A DNA stretch of 64,000 bases from Bacillus sp. MYb209 (GTDB lineage Bacteria; Bacillota; Bacilli; Bacillales; Bacillaceae_G), in assembly GCF_002975175.1 (NCBI RefSeq), contig NZ_PCNZ01000011.1, positions 62,001 to 126,000 of the forward strand, written 5' to 3'. This document shows positions 47,379 to 56,531 of the stretch, in pieces. The notes below the pieces were generated by a model. It was not told the origin of the DNA and made no database searches. It was given only the letters and a program-made list of their open reading frames with translations. The first letter of the stretch is position 1. The number at the start of each line of letters is the position of its first letter. A program made the position numbers and the translations under genes.

Positions 47379-47708
47379 TTAAGATATAATCCATATAATA
47401 CTAGATGCAATAAATAGTCCCATACCATTACCGCTTAATAAGCCGGTCGTTACTCTTAGCAAATTTGTGCTGTTTCTCCATTTCCACTTTTGGGTGAATC
47501 CATCGATGAGTAAAGGAATTTGAGCAAAAAAGAATAGCATTAATGGGAGAGTAAACGAAGGGGTTATTAAAAAGTAAATTGGAAACATACAGAAACCAAT
47601 AAGCATACCTGTGCATCGTGCACATAAAGGTATGTGTTTTTGTAATTTATGGAAACTCCTTTTCGGTATTCTATGACAAGGAATATGTAAAATGAAATCT
47701 CTGATCAA
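47379..47708 (-). CDS. DUF2085 membrane protein
   Basis: A 109-residue protein of the DUF2085 family, recognised by CHRIPKRSF followed by IPLCARCTGMLIG (about residues 12-38), a conserved Cys/His/Arg set before three membrane segments. Function unknown. The start is a TTG at 47708 preceded by AGAGAGG. The Cys/His residues may form a metal or redox site, and the next gene has a Cys-rich tail, so a shared role in metal handling is possible but speculative. Confidence 0.75.
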   Translation of the reverse strand: MIRDFILHIPCHRIPKRSFHKLQKHIPLCARCTGMLIGFCMFPIYFLITPSFTLPLMLFFFAQIPLLIDGFTQKWKWRNSTNLLRVTTGLLSGNGMGLFIASSIIWIIS

Positions 47709-47819
47709 TACGAACCATCCTCTCTACAAATATTTTAATTGATTTCGCAACAAAATTATAGAGTTCTTACACTTCGTATCATATAACTCCTTATAGTTAA
47801 GAGGTTTATTCAAAAAAGC

Positions 47820-47866
47820 AAAAAAACAAACCGGATAAATGATTCATCCGGTTTTTTTTTTTGTTT
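47820..47866. terminator. Intrinsic terminator after argS
   Basis: AAACCGGAT-AAATG and CATCCGGTTT form a stem with T-runs on both strands, between argS and the DUF2085 gene promoter. Confidence 0.85.
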
Positions 47867-47964
47867 CTATATTACACTTATTTTGTATATATCATTCACA
47901 GTTCATTACCAAAGTAACGTATATAATTGTCATTGTACATTAAATGGATTCTTTCCGTTTCTTT

Positions 47965-49653
47965 TTACATCTCCTCAGGAGCACCCATCCCAAGTAAACG
48001 TAAGCCTTCTTTTAATACAACCGTCACAGCATAAGCTAATGCGAGTCTACTCTCTTTTTCTTCGTTCTCTTCTAAAATACGAACATTTCCATAATATTTA
48101 TTGAACGCTTGTGCTACATCTAATACATATTTTGAAATAATAGATGGCTCATTTTTGTTGAAGGCCGCTTCAATTACTTGCGGGAATTTGTTGAGTAATT
48201 TTACTACACTCCAGCTGTAATCGTCTTTTAATTCAAAATTACACGTTTCAAATTCCACACTTTCTTTTCTTAAAATTGAACACGCACGCGCATGCGTGTA
48301 CTGTACATACGGTCCTGTTTCTCCTTCAAATTTCAACATATTTTCTAATGAAAATTCGATATTATGCATACGCTCATTTTTTAAATCGTGGAAGATAATT
48401 GCTCCAACACCGACTTGTTTTGCCACGTCTTCTTTTTGTTTTAAATTCGGATTTTTCTCTTCAATATTTTGTTCCGCAAGTGCAACAGCTTCTTCTAGCA
48501 CTTCTTCTAATAAAATAATTCTGCCCTTACGTGTCGACATTTTCTTACCGTCTTTTAATATGAACCCGAATGGTACATGTTCCATACCATTGACCCAGTC
48601 ATAACCAAGCTTTTTTAATACAGTGAAAAATTGATTAAAATGTAAACTTTGTTCTGGGCCAACTACATATAGCGCTTTATCAAATTCGTATGTGTTTTGA
48701 CGATACACAGCTGCCGTTAAGTCACGTGTTGCGTAAATGGTAGCACCATCTGATTTTCTAATTAAGCATGGCGGCATACCTTCTTCTTCTAAATTAACGA
48801 CTAATGCCCCTTCTGATTCTTCCAGTAAGTCGTGCTCTTCTAAAATCCCAACAAAGTCTTCCATTTTATCGTTATAGAAAGCTTCTCCTTGAAAATTTGT
48901 AAATTCCACACCGAGAAGTTCATAAATACGAGAAAATTCTTTTAAAGACTCATGACGGAACCAATTCCAAAGTTCAACTGCTTCTTCATTTCCTTCTTCT
49001 AGTTTTTTAAACCATGAGCGTCCTTCTTCTTCTAGTTCTTTGTTCTCTTTTACTTCTTCATGAAACTGAACATATAGCTTAAATAACTCACGTATTGGAT
49101 CCTCTTTAACTATTTCTTCATTTCCCCATTTTTTATATGCAGTAATTAACTTCCCAAACTGTGTTCCCCAATCTCCAATATAATTGATTCCTACAACTTC
49201 ATATCCACATTTTTCGGCGATATGTTTCAGCGAATTACCGATCATTGTAGAACGTAAATGCCCCATTGAAAAAGGTTTCGCGATATTAGGAGAGGAATAA
49301 TCGATAACTACCGTTTTTTCACATCCAAAGTGATTTTGACCGTACTCTTCTTTCTCCGCTAAAATTGTTTTTAATACTTCATCACTTACTGTTTGACGAT
49401 TAAAAAAGACGTTTACATACGGGCCAACAGCCTCTATTTTCGTAAAAAATGGGTCATTTAATTTCTCCGCAACTTCCTTTGCGATAGTAGCTGGTGATTT
49501 TTTATATTGTTTCGCTAGTGAAAAACATGGGAACGCTGCATCACCGAATTCATCTTGTTTTGGTGTTTCGATTAAATCTAAAATTTGATTTTGCGTTAAT
49601 TCGTTCGTAATAATATTTGATAAGCTCTTCGCAAACTGCGTTTTATACTCCAT
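47965..49653 (-). CDS. argS: Arginyl-tRNA synthetase
   Basis: A 562-residue class I synthetase charging tRNA-Arg, the usual ArgRS length. The HIGH-equivalent is SSPNIAKPFSMGHLRST, the KMSK-equivalent DGKKMSTRKGR, and the C-terminal all-helical anticodon domain (DALR) opens near EGETGPYVQYTHARACSIL. ATG at 49653 follows AAGGAGG. Because it has its own T-box, it may be a second ArgRS rather than the housekeeping copy; the sequence itself gives no proof either way. Confidence 0.93.
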   Translation of the reverse strand: MEYKTQFAKSLSNIITNELTQNQILDLIETPKQDEFGDAAFPCFSLAKQYKKSPATIAKEVAEKLNDPFFTKIEAVGPYVNVFFNRQTVSDEVLKTILAEKEEYGQNHFGCEKTVVIDYSSPNIAKPFSMGHLRSTMIGNSLKHIAEKCGYEVVGINYIGDWGTQFGKLITAYKKWGNEEIVKEDPIRELFKLYVQFHEEVKENKELEEEGRSWFKKLEEGNEEAVELWNWFRHESLKEFSRIYELLGVEFTNFQGEAFYNDKMEDFVGILEEHDLLEESEGALVVNLEEEGMPPCLIRKSDGATIYATRDLTAAVYRQNTYEFDKALYVVGPEQSLHFNQFFTVLKKLGYDWVNGMEHVPFGFILKDGKKMSTRKGRIILLEEVLEEAVALAEQNIEEKNPNLKQKEDVAKQVGVGAIIFHDLKNERMHNIEFSLENMLKFEGETGPYVQYTHARACSILRKESVEFETCNFELKDDYSWSVVKLLNKFPQVIEAAFNKNEPSIISKYVLDVAQAFNKYYGNVRILEENEEKESRLALAYAVTVVLKEGLRLLGMGAPEEM

Positions 49654-49680
49654 ACTGTAACCTCCTTATTTTTTAAAACA

Positions 49681-49902
49681 CAAAAAACTCGTCTCTAAAA
49701 AAGAGACGAGTTTTAACCCGTGGTACCACCCTTGTTGTTCATTCCGAACCACTTTCCCGTTTATAACGAGGACAGGGGGCCTCGGCTTACTCTACTATTC
49801 GTTCAAGAAGCGTCTCCGAAGTGCGCTTCATCTTTTTCTTCTGCACTAGGCTCACACCATCCCTAGCTCGCTTTCCTTCTGAAAAAGACTACTCTCTTCA
49901 TC
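49681..49902 (-). promoter_or_regulatory. T-box riboswitch, predicted arginine specifier (CGC)
   Basis: The T-box AAGGGTGGTACCACGGGTT lies at 49715-49733 (CACGG for CGCGG), followed by the terminator AAACTCGTCTCTTTTTTAGAGACGAGTTTTTT (as paired arms AACTCGTCTCT/AGAGACGAGTT). Stem I begins near 49902. The specifier position reads TGAAG, CGC (49823-49825), ACT, TCGGAG, in register with the other T-boxes here. CGC is an Arg codon, agreeing with argS. Confidence 0.88.
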
Positions 49903-49953
49903 ACAGACAGTATATTTAATTAATTATTGCTTATTATACATCTTTTCAAACAA

Positions 49954-50730
49954 TTAGCAAGGGTCAATTACACCAAAGTGAAACTTTGCACTTTTTCTTT
50001 TATATACGTGAAAATTGTGTTTTTCAAATCTAGAACTACGGAAATGATCTTTCAGAACGACACGCTTTCTCGCCACACGCTTCGCTTCCGCAATTGTTTC
50101 ATCAGTAATATCATGATACAAAGCGAAGTGTTTTAACCCTTTAATTCCATCTGATTCTATGACAGTTTCTTCAAACATCGGATCAAGGTATACGACGTCA
50201 TAACTATTATCTTCACATTGCGTTAAAAATGCGAAATGCTCCGTTTGTTTTACATCAATTCTTTGCATTGCCTCATCGATTTCAGAAACAGATGAAGACC
50301 ATGTTTTTAAACCATTTTTCATAATATAAGCCATATATTCATTGCCTTCAAGTCCTGTTACCTTTCCACTTTCACCAACAACATAACTAGCTACAATACT
50401 ATCTGATGCCATACCGAGCGTACAATCTAATACTGTCATTCCGCTCTCTAATTTGGCAGCTTGTATAAACGGATCATGTTCTCCGCGCATTAACCTTTTC
50501 ACACGAAACATCGCTGAGTTTGGATGAAAGAAAAACGACTCTTCCGTACCCTTTGGATAAATAGCTAATCGGTTTTTCCCTACGATAAGCACATCTTGTT
50601 CATACTGCTCATGCAGTTTGTGCACAGGTATATCATTACGTAAAACGAAAGGACTCTTTAATTCTGCCGCTACCTTATTTGCATAAGCTGTCATTTCTTT
50701 ATTTGTTCTTCCTGCTGTTGTTACTATCAT
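49954..50730 (-). CDS. Class I SAM methyltransferase, YpiP/RsmJ-like
   Basis: A 258-residue protein with an RsmJ/YpiP-like layout: an N-terminal LRNDIPVHKLHEQYE stretch, then FHPNSAMFRVKRLMRGE, the SAM-binding TVLDCTLGMASDSIVAS loop (about residues 97-113), VYLDPMFEETV with Asp-Pro-hydrophobic of the nucleic-acid methyltransferase group, and a basic C-terminus. RsmJ methylates 16S rRNA G1516 in E. coli; whether this Bacillus group does so is not established. Confidence 0.75.
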   Translation of the reverse strand: MIVTTAGRTNKEMTAYANKVAAELKSPFVLRNDIPVHKLHEQYEQDVLIVGKNRLAIYPKGTEESFFFHPNSAMFRVKRLMRGEHDPFIQAAKLESGMTVLDCTLGMASDSIVASYVVGESGKVTGLEGNEYMAYIMKNGLKTWSSSVSEIDEAMQRIDVKQTEHFAFLTQCEDNSYDVVYLDPMFEETVIESDGIKGLKHFALYHDITDETIAEAKRVARKRVVLKDHFRSSRFEKHNFHVYKRKSAKFHFGVIDPC

Positions 50731-50746
50731 TGTGTCACCTCTATAT

Positions 50747-50779
50747 AAAGAAAAGAGGGAGATTTACTCTCCCCCTTCT
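50747..50779 (-). terminator. Intrinsic terminator after brxA
   Basis: GGGGGAGAGTAAATCTCCCTC forms a hairpin followed by TTTTCTTT on the minus strand, between brxA and the methyltransferase gene. Confidence 0.75.
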
Positions 50780-51214
50780 TTAGCAATTCTTTTCGAAAGC
50801 TTGTTCTAAGTTCGTAATAATTTCGTCCATAGTTGCACCTTCAATTTCATGACGGTGAATGAAGTGAACAACTTCTTTTCCTTTTAGTAATGCCATAGAT
50901 GGTGAAGATGGAGGAATTTCTCCGAAGTATTCACGCATTTTTGCAGTAGCATCTTTATCTTGACCTGCAAATACAGTTACAAGATGCTCAGGTTGTTTTT
51001 CAGCACGAACAACCGCTTGACCTGCTGATGGGCGTGCTAAACCAGCTGCACAACCACAAACAGAGTTTACAACTACTAAAGTTGTACCTGATGCATTCTC
51101 CATAAATTCTGTTACAGCTTCTTCTGTAGTTAACTCTTCAAATCCAGAACGCACTAACTCTTGACGCATTGGAATTACCATTTGACGCATGTATTCTTCA
51201 TATGCATTTGACAT
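50780..51214 (-). CDS. brxA: Bacilliredoxin BrxA (YphP family)
   Basis: A 144-residue thioredoxin-fold protein of the DUF1094/BrxA-BrxB family, which removes bacillithiol from oxidised protein cysteines. The CXC active site is VNSVCGCAAGLARPS (Cys53 and Cys55 by rough count), and ALLKGKEVVHFIHRHEIEG is the other conserved block. In B. subtilis YphP lies near ypgR, as here. BrxA and BrxB are close paralogues, so the gene name rests on that synteny. Confidence 0.85.
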   Translation of the reverse strand: MSNAYEEYMRQMVIPMRQELVRSGFEELTTEEAVTEFMENASGTTLVVVNSVCGCAAGLARPSAGQAVVRAEKQPEHLVTVFAGQDKDATAKMREYFGEIPPSSPSMALLKGKEVVHFIHRHEIEGATMDEIITNLEQAFEKNC

Positions 51215-51297
51215 CTTGTAATCTCTCCTTCAACTTTCATTCCAAATTCATCATATCACGCTCTATTAATAGGTGCAAAAGAAAGATAACGATGATT

Positions 51298-51681
51298 TCA
51301 TTTTTTTGTAGGGATTTCACAAACCCCTTCACGGCAGTGTCCAACTGGGACAAGTTTTCTATTGTTGGCAATATATTCGTATACTTTACTTCCAAATCCA
51401 ACTACGATAGATAGCTTTATAAAAGGAACTGCAAACCAATAAGATGGAACAGCCTTCGCTAATACGTAAATGCTGTGAATTCCGTCATACCACTTATTAT
51501 TTTTTAAAATATACAGTCTTTGTTCCATCTTACTTTGTAATTCTTGAGATAGTTCATACTTCTCAACTACATCTTCATCTCGAAATGAAACAAATTTCAT
51601 TTTTCCCTTTTTATCTAACCTTTTCGTCCGCTCTGCCACTGCCGTACACATCGGACACCAACTATCATAGAAAACAATCAT
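51298..51681 (-). CDS. DCC-family thiol-disulfide oxidoreductase (DUF393)
   Basis: A 127-residue protein of the DUF393 or DCC family, with the predicted thioredoxin-like redox centre in YDSWCPMCTAVAERTKRLDK (CxxC at Cys9 and Cys12) and the typical LYILKNNKWYDGIHSI block. Members are proposed disulfide oxidoreductases, without proven substrate. A single membrane-facing hydrophobic segment is possible (about residues 75-100). It starts 3 bp after ypgR, so the two are one operon. Confidence 0.8.
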   Translation of the reverse strand: MIVFYDSWCPMCTAVAERTKRLDKKGKMKFVSFRDEDVVEKYELSQELQSKMEQRLYILKNNKWYDGIHSIYVLAKAVPSYWFAVPFIKLSIVVGFGSKVYEYIANNRKLVPVGHCREGVCEIPTKK

Positions 51682-51684
51682 ATA

Positions 51685-52812
51685 TTATTCCCCTTTACGA
51701 GACTCCGTCATTTGCTTCCATACAGAACCTTTTGCTTCTTCGCCGCCTTCAATACGTTCTAAAGCTAAACGTGCTTGCATTGCTACTTCAAACTCTGGAT
51801 CATCTTCTGCTGCTTTTAATGCCGGAATTGCACTTTCATCACCAAGTTCAAATAAGAACATTGCTGCACGCCAACGTACTAATTTACTTGAATCTTTCAG
51901 AGATTTAATCATAACGAACATCGCTGCTGGGTCACCTACATCTGATAAGCAATCCCCTGCTGTACGGCGAACACTTACAGAACGATCTAATAATGCTTTA
52001 TATAATAACGGCAATACTCCATCACCTTTTACCATCCCTAAATAAGCTGTTGCTAAGCGGCGGATTGAGACTTTCTCATCATCTAACGCCATTTTCAATA
52101 CTGGCATATCCTCTTCTGATGGATCCATTTGTTCTAAAGCTGCAAAACGGTTTTTCCAGTCAGAATCTTTCATCATCTCTTCTGTTACTTTATATGGCTC
52201 ACGCTTTTGAATCGTTACTTCAACAGCACCTGCTTGATCTAATAATTCTTTAACTGTTTGATTTACACGTTCTTCTGAATACGCAGCAACGATTTCTTCC
52301 ACAACTTCTTTACCGATTTCTTCAAAATTACCGTAACGTGTACTTTGCTCTACCCATTTGCGTTCTTTCACAACGTTAGGCGCAGACATTTGCACCTTCA
52401 TAATTGATTCTTTAAAGCGCTCGGGTAAGCCTACACGCTCTTCTGTCATTCCATCTGTTAACTTCACTTGCATCGGAATTGTAAAGAACATTTGAACAAA
52501 CACTTTTACTTCTCCAAAGTGAGAAAGTTGTTGCTCTTCATTTTCTCCTACTATTTCTTCGCCGAAAACAGCACGAACTTGTTGTAATAATACTTTCCAG
52601 TCAAACTTCGCATTTCGCTCCACTGCTAAAAAGTCTGCTACATGATACACACCTTTAATGCCTTCAATTTTCAAAATCTCTTGCACTTGCACTGGTGCTT
52701 GTTCTTTATTTTCATTTGTATAATTATTACGTGCCCCTGATGGTAATATTTCATTTAAAATAACTTTCATTGTATTCGGACTTGGCGTCGGTTCAATTGC
52801 TTTAATCTTCAC
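51685..52812 (-). CDS. ypgR: YpgR/CvfC family protein: NifU-like N-domain plus HEAT repeats
   Basis: A 375-residue cytosolic protein related to S. aureus CvfC (conserved virulence factor C). Residues about 1-85 form an Nfu N-terminal scaffold domain (PSPNTMKVILNEILPSG and VQEILKIEGIKGVYHVADFL) but lack the Cys-x-x-Cys cluster ligands of NifU. Residues about 210-355 are HEAT repeats (VSIRRLATAYLGMVKGDGVLPLLYKALLD in outline). GGAGAG precedes the ATG. Its function in Bacillus is unknown. Confidence 0.85.
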   Translation of the reverse strand: MKIKAIEPTPSPNTMKVILNEILPSGARNNYTNENKEQAPVQVQEILKIEGIKGVYHVADFLAVERNAKFDWKVLLQQVRAVFGEEIVGENEEQQLSHFGEVKVFVQMFFTIPMQVKLTDGMTEERVGLPERFKESIMKVQMSAPNVVKERKWVEQSTRYGNFEEIGKEVVEEIVAAYSEERVNQTVKELLDQAGAVEVTIQKREPYKVTEEMMKDSDWKNRFAALEQMDPSEEDMPVLKMALDDEKVSIRRLATAYLGMVKGDGVLPLLYKALLDRSVSVRRTAGDCLSDVGDPAAMFVMIKSLKDSSKLVRWRAAMFLFELGDESAIPALKAAEDDPEFEVAMQARLALERIEGGEEAKGSVWKQMTESRKGE

Positions 52813-52977
52813 GTGAAAAACTCTCCTTTATTGCATGTTCTTAGGGGTATTGTAACATGTTCCACCTATCTAAACCTACTCGGATGCTTTATTTTGCTGA
52901 TTTCTTTCCACTATCATACTTTTTCATTCTTTCTCTTTCCACCTAATTCTCCCGAACCTATTGTTTAAAATCCCATT

Positions 52978-53316
52978 TTATTGCGATGCCCCCTCCCTCC
53001 TTCTCTCCAAAAATGTAATACTCTCAATTACAACTTCAGTTCTATACATTCTCTTTCCTTGTTCATCATCGTAATTACTCGTATGAATACGCTCTGTAAT
53101 CCCAACAAGTGACCCCTTCGTACAATATTCTGTTACATTTTCAGCGGATCTTCGCCAAACGACACAATTTATAAAATCGACTTGTTGTTCACCTAAACTA
53201 TTTCGAAATCCTCTATTTACCGCAACACATATTCGTGCATAAGCGACTCCTTGTTTTGTGTAGTATAATTCTGGCTCCTTTGTCAATCTACCGATTAATA
53301 CAACTCGATTCATCAT
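52978..53316 (-). CDS. ssbB: Single-stranded DNA-binding protein, short SsbB type
   Basis: A 112-residue single-stranded DNA-binding protein of OB fold: MNRVVLIGRLTKEPELYYT, then VAYARICVAVNRGFRN, DFINCVVWRRSAENVTEYCTKGSLVGI and the final strand with VIESITFLERR. It lacks the acidic C-terminal tail (DDDIPF) of the essential Ssb, so it is the SsbB/YwpH type, which in B. subtilis acts during natural transformation. GAGGTGG precedes MM; the second ATG may also be used. Confidence 0.9.
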   Translation of the reverse strand: MMNRVVLIGRLTKEPELYYTKQGVAYARICVAVNRGFRNSLGEQQVDFINCVVWRRSAENVTEYCTKGSLVGITERIHTSNYDDEQGKRMYRTEVVIESITFLERRREGASQ

Positions 53317-53436
53317 AAGTTATACCACCTCACATATTTTTCTTCATTGTAAAGAAAAATGTGTGAAGGGTAAAAAGTGCAAAATAATATGTTTATAAGT
53401 AAAAAGTATTACTATATGTCTTACAAAAGCAAAAAA

Positions 53437-53470
53437 GAAACCTTACATATTTCAAACATGTAAGGTTACA
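53437..53470 (-). terminator. Intrinsic terminator after the 84-residue gene
   Basis: AACCTTACAT pairs with ATGTAAGGTT around TTTGAA, with A/T tracts on both sides, directly after the 84-residue gene's stop codon and 400 bases past ssbB's other end. Confidence 0.75.
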
Positions 53471-53478
53471 AAAAAATA

Positions 53479-53733
53479 TTATACTTCACTACAAGATATG
53501 TAATATCCTCCGTGAGCCATCTTTATTTCAGCGCTATACAATACATCTTCTAAGTAGAATGTAATCGGTTTAACTTTACTCTCAAATTTTAGGTGTTCAT
53601 TACATTCAGGCACATATCCTTCGATAGCTGAACGAATGACTTCTGCTGATGGATACATTAAAGCGTCATCTAGTTCTATGAAAAAACTTTTAGAAAATAG
53701 TTTTTTCATAATCCCTTTTTTCTCTTTCATCAT
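53479..53733 (-). CDS. Uncharacterised 84-residue protein
   Basis: An 84-residue protein with a basic N-terminus (KEKKGIMKKLFSKSF) and an alpha-beta remainder with three cysteine or histidine residues spread through it. GAGGGGGA lies 7 bases before the first ATG. The protein has no recognisable domain. It is a stand-alone gene between two hairpin terminators. Confidence 0.6.
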   Translation of the reverse strand: MMKEKKGIMKKLFSKSFFIELDDALMYPSAEVIRSAIEGYVPECNEHLKFESKVKPITFYLEDVLYSAEIKMAHGGYYISCSEV

Positions 53734-53792
53734 ATTCCATCCCCCTCAATTCAAGTCGCCAACATCATATTTTCAATTTATCTTTAAAAATA

Positions 53793-53826
53793 AAAAATCC
53801 TGCACATTTCATGCAGGATTTTTTTA
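53793..53826 (-). terminator. Intrinsic terminator after the BI-1 gene
   Basis: AAAATCCTGCA pairs with TGCAGGATTTTTTT, immediately after the stop codon. Confidence 0.9.
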
Positions 53827-54558
53827 TTAGTCATTTTTCGTAAAGTAAGAAACAAAACGAAGAATTTCTAAGTATAGCCATACTAGAGTCATCATTAGAC
53901 CCATTGCACCGTACCACTCCATATATTTTGGAGCTTGGCTACGTGCGCCGCTTTCGATTAAATCGAAATCTAGTAATAAATTTAATGCAGCAACTACAAT
54001 AATAACTGCACTAATGATCATACCAATTGTTCCACCTTGGTGAATATATGGAACAGTAACACCGAACATGTTTAGTAAGAATACGATTAAATACATAACC
54101 GCAATTCCCATTGTCGCTGCTATTACACCCGTACGGAATTTATCAGTTACTTTTACTACGCGCGTTGCATACAACACTAGCATCGCAAATAGAATTGAGA
54201 TTGTTAGTAATACAGCGTTTAAAACGATAGAATCATGAAATTTCATTGCATAGACTGCTGAAATACTTCCTAACACTACCCCTTCTACTGCCGCATAAAT
54301 CGGTGCACCAATTGGTGATATACGCGGGAAGAAGATAGATGCAAACGCAACGATTGCCGCAATAACTAAAGCACCAATTAATACTGGCATCTTCATCATA
54401 TTATTTGTCATCTGTATGTATGAATAGACAGACGTTGCAAGAAGTAAGATAAGCATGATAAACGTTTTGCCTACTGTTCCACCAATAGTCATCGCAGAAG
54501 CACTTGCTCCCTCTTTACGAAATGCGTCTTTTTTCAACATTGGATTAGATGTTCTCAT
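53827..54558 (-). CDS. Bax inhibitor-1/YccA family membrane protein
   Basis: A 243-residue seven-helix membrane protein of the TMBIM (BI-1/YccA) group. The pattern includes the YYA-like PIGAPIYAAVEGVVLGSISAVYA block (about residues 82-104), LLLDFDLIESGARS with the paired Asp residues of the pH/calcium sensor, and GAMGLMMTLVWLYLEILR near the end. Bacterial homologues such as BsYetJ leak calcium; function here is inferred. A cytosolic 25-residue start with basic residues precedes the first helix. Confidence 0.87.
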   Translation of the reverse strand: MRTSNPMLKKDAFRKEGASASAMTIGGTVGKTFIMLILLLATSVYSYIQMTNNMMKMPVLIGALVIAAIVAFASIFFPRISPIGAPIYAAVEGVVLGSISAVYAMKFHDSIVLNAVLLTISILFAMLVLYATRVVKVTDKFRTGVIAATMGIAVMYLIVFLLNMFGVTVPYIHQGGTIGMIISAVIIVVAALNLLLDFDLIESGARSQAPKYMEWYGAMGLMMTLVWLYLEILRFVSYFTKND

Positions 54559-54635
54559 TTTTTTCCCCTCCTAAAATAGGTTCTACCAATAGTGTAAAGT
54601 TTTTCTCTTTACATTTCAATATATGCAGCTTGTTT

Positions 54636-56531
54636 TTATTTTAAACCTTCAACGATGTCAGATAACTCGCTCCATCGTTCCATCGTTTTTTCTAGCTTTT
54701 CTTCTATCTTCTGCCCTGCTTCAGATAATTCTTGTGCCTTTGTGAAGTCAGATCCAACATTCGCAAGTTCTTCTCCAATTGACTCAAGTTTCTCTTCTAG
54801 TTGTGCAATTGTATCTTCAATTGTTTCCCATTCGCGCTGCTCGTTATATGACAGTTTACGTTTACGTTGTTGTTTCGGCACTTCTTCTACTACTTTTTTC
54901 TCTTTCTGAACTTCCGCTTTCTCAATGAGCTCTTTCGTTTTTTCCGTTTCTAAATAATCAGTATAACTACCTAGGAATTCACTCACTTCGCCTCCACCAC
55001 TAAAGATGAACAATTCATCTACTACTTTATCTAAGAAGTAACGGTCATGTGATACAGTTAAAACGACACCTGGGAAATCTTCCAAATAATCTTCTAGCAC
55101 TGTTAATGTTTGTGTATCTAAATCATTCGTAGGCTCATCAAGTAGTAGTACGTTTGGTTCTCCCATTAAAATACGCAATAAATATAAACGTCTTCTTTCA
55201 CCACCAGATAGTTTTCCAAGCGGTGTACCATGTGAATGCGTCGGGAATAAGAAACGTTCTAACATTTGAGATGCGCCAATTACTTTTCCGTCTGTCGTAT
55301 GAATAACTTCTGCAATCTCTTTAATGTATTCAATCATACGCTGATTTAAATTCATCTCTTCATTTTCTTGCGTATAATAAGCAACTTTTACAGTTTGTCC
55401 AACTTCAATTTCACCACTATCAGGAGATAATTTTCCTGCAAGCATATTTAATAGTGAAGATTTCCCGCTTCCATTCGCTCCAATAATCCCAATACGATCG
55501 CCTGGTTTCACAATATGATTAAAGTTATGTAATACCGTTTTATTGCCGAATTTTTTCGTTACATCTTTTAGCTCAAGTACTTTCTTCCCTAAACGACTTC
55601 CACTAAGCGCAATATCAACTGATTGCTTCGCTGCTGGTCCTTCTTGTCCCTTCAGCTCATCAAAACGCTGAATACGCGCCTTTTGTTTCGTAGAACGGGC
55701 TTTTGCACCACGGCGAATCCACGCAAGTTCACGACGATACAAATTTTGGCGTTTTGATTCTTGTGCCGATTCTTGCTCTTCACGAAGTGCTTTCGCTTCT
55801 AAAAATGTACTATAGTTTCCTTCGTAGCTATATAGTTTACCGTTATCTAATTCAAAAATACGGTTTGTCACACGATCTAAGAAATAACGATCATGGGTTA
55901 CAAGTAATACCGCACCTGTATATCTCGCTAAATATTCTTCTAACCATTCAACTGTCTCATGGTCAAGATGGTTCGTAGGCTCGTCTAAAATTAATAGATC
56001 AGGTGTTTCAATAAAACATTGTGCCATTGCGATACGTTTTTTCTGTCCACCAGATAAATTTCCAACAGTTGCAGTGAAATCTGTAATTCCTAATTTCGTT
56101 AAAAGAGATTTCGCATTTGCATTTGCTTCCCATGCACTCATTGCATCCATACGTTGCTGCACTGCAAATAATTGTTCCTGTACTTTTTCATTACTTGGAT
56201 CTTTTTCGATATTTAATAGTGCTTTTTCATAATCACGAAGAAGACGAATTAAAGGTGTATCACCATGGAACACTTGCTCTAATACTGTTAGTTTTTCATC
56301 AAACTCTGGTTGCTGTGATAAATAACTAATTGTATAACCACGTGAATGCGTCATATCACCTGTATCAGGAGTTTCTAACCCTGCAATAATTTTTAATAAT
56401 GTCGATTTACCAGTACCGTTTACACCAATAATTCCGACACGTTGTCCTTCTGTAATACTACATGATAATCCATCAAATAACGGTTTTTCTCCGTATGATT
56501 TCGATAAGTTCTCCACAGTTAACATTTTCAT
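54636..56531 (-). CDS. ABC-F family ATPase (Uup-like)
   Basis: A 631-residue soluble protein with two ABC ATPase modules and no membrane segment. Walker A motifs GVNGTGKST and GANGSGKSS, signatures LSGGQKKR and LSGGERRR, and Walker B motifs LLILDEPTNH and VLLLDEPTND are intact. The interdomain linker with RRGAKARSTKQKARIQRF and a Glu/Lys coiled coil at the C-terminus (about residues 560-630) define the Uup-type ABC-F group, which acts on the ribosome. Its ATG at 56531 overlaps the stop of the HD gene by 4 bp (ATGA). Confidence 0.9.
   Translation of the reverse strand: MKMLTVENLSKSYGEKPLFDGLSCSITEGQRVGIIGVNGTGKSTLLKIIAGLETPDTGDMTHSRGYTISYLSQQPEFDEKLTVLEQVFHGDTPLIRLLRDYEKALLNIEKDPSNEKVQEQLFAVQQRMDAMSAWEANANAKSLLTKLGITDFTATVGNLSGGQKKRIAMAQCFIETPDLLILDEPTNHLDHETVEWLEEYLARYTGAVLLVTHDRYFLDRVTNRIFELDNGKLYSYEGNYSTFLEAKALREEQESAQESKRQNLYRRELAWIRRGAKARSTKQKARIQRFDELKGQEGPAAKQSVDIALSGSRLGKKVLELKDVTKKFGNKTVLHNFNHIVKPGDRIGIIGANGSGKSSLLNMLAGKLSPDSGEIEVGQTVKVAYYTQENEEMNLNQRMIEYIKEIAEVIHTTDGKVIGASQMLERFLFPTHSHGTPLGKLSGGERRRLYLLRILMGEPNVLLLDEPTNDLDTQTLTVLEDYLEDFPGVVLTVSHDRYFLDKVVDELFIFSGGGEVSEFLGSYTDYLETEKTKELIEKAEVQKEKKVVEEVPKQQRKRKLSYNEQREWETIEDTIAQLEEKLESIGEELANVGSDFTKAQELSEAGQKIEEKLEKTMERWSELSDIVEGLK

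Noticed and set aside
52978-53400. ComK boxes upstream of ssbB.
   Set aside because: A and T runs occur, but not the AAAA-N5-TTTT pairs with the right spacing, so I did not call competence control.
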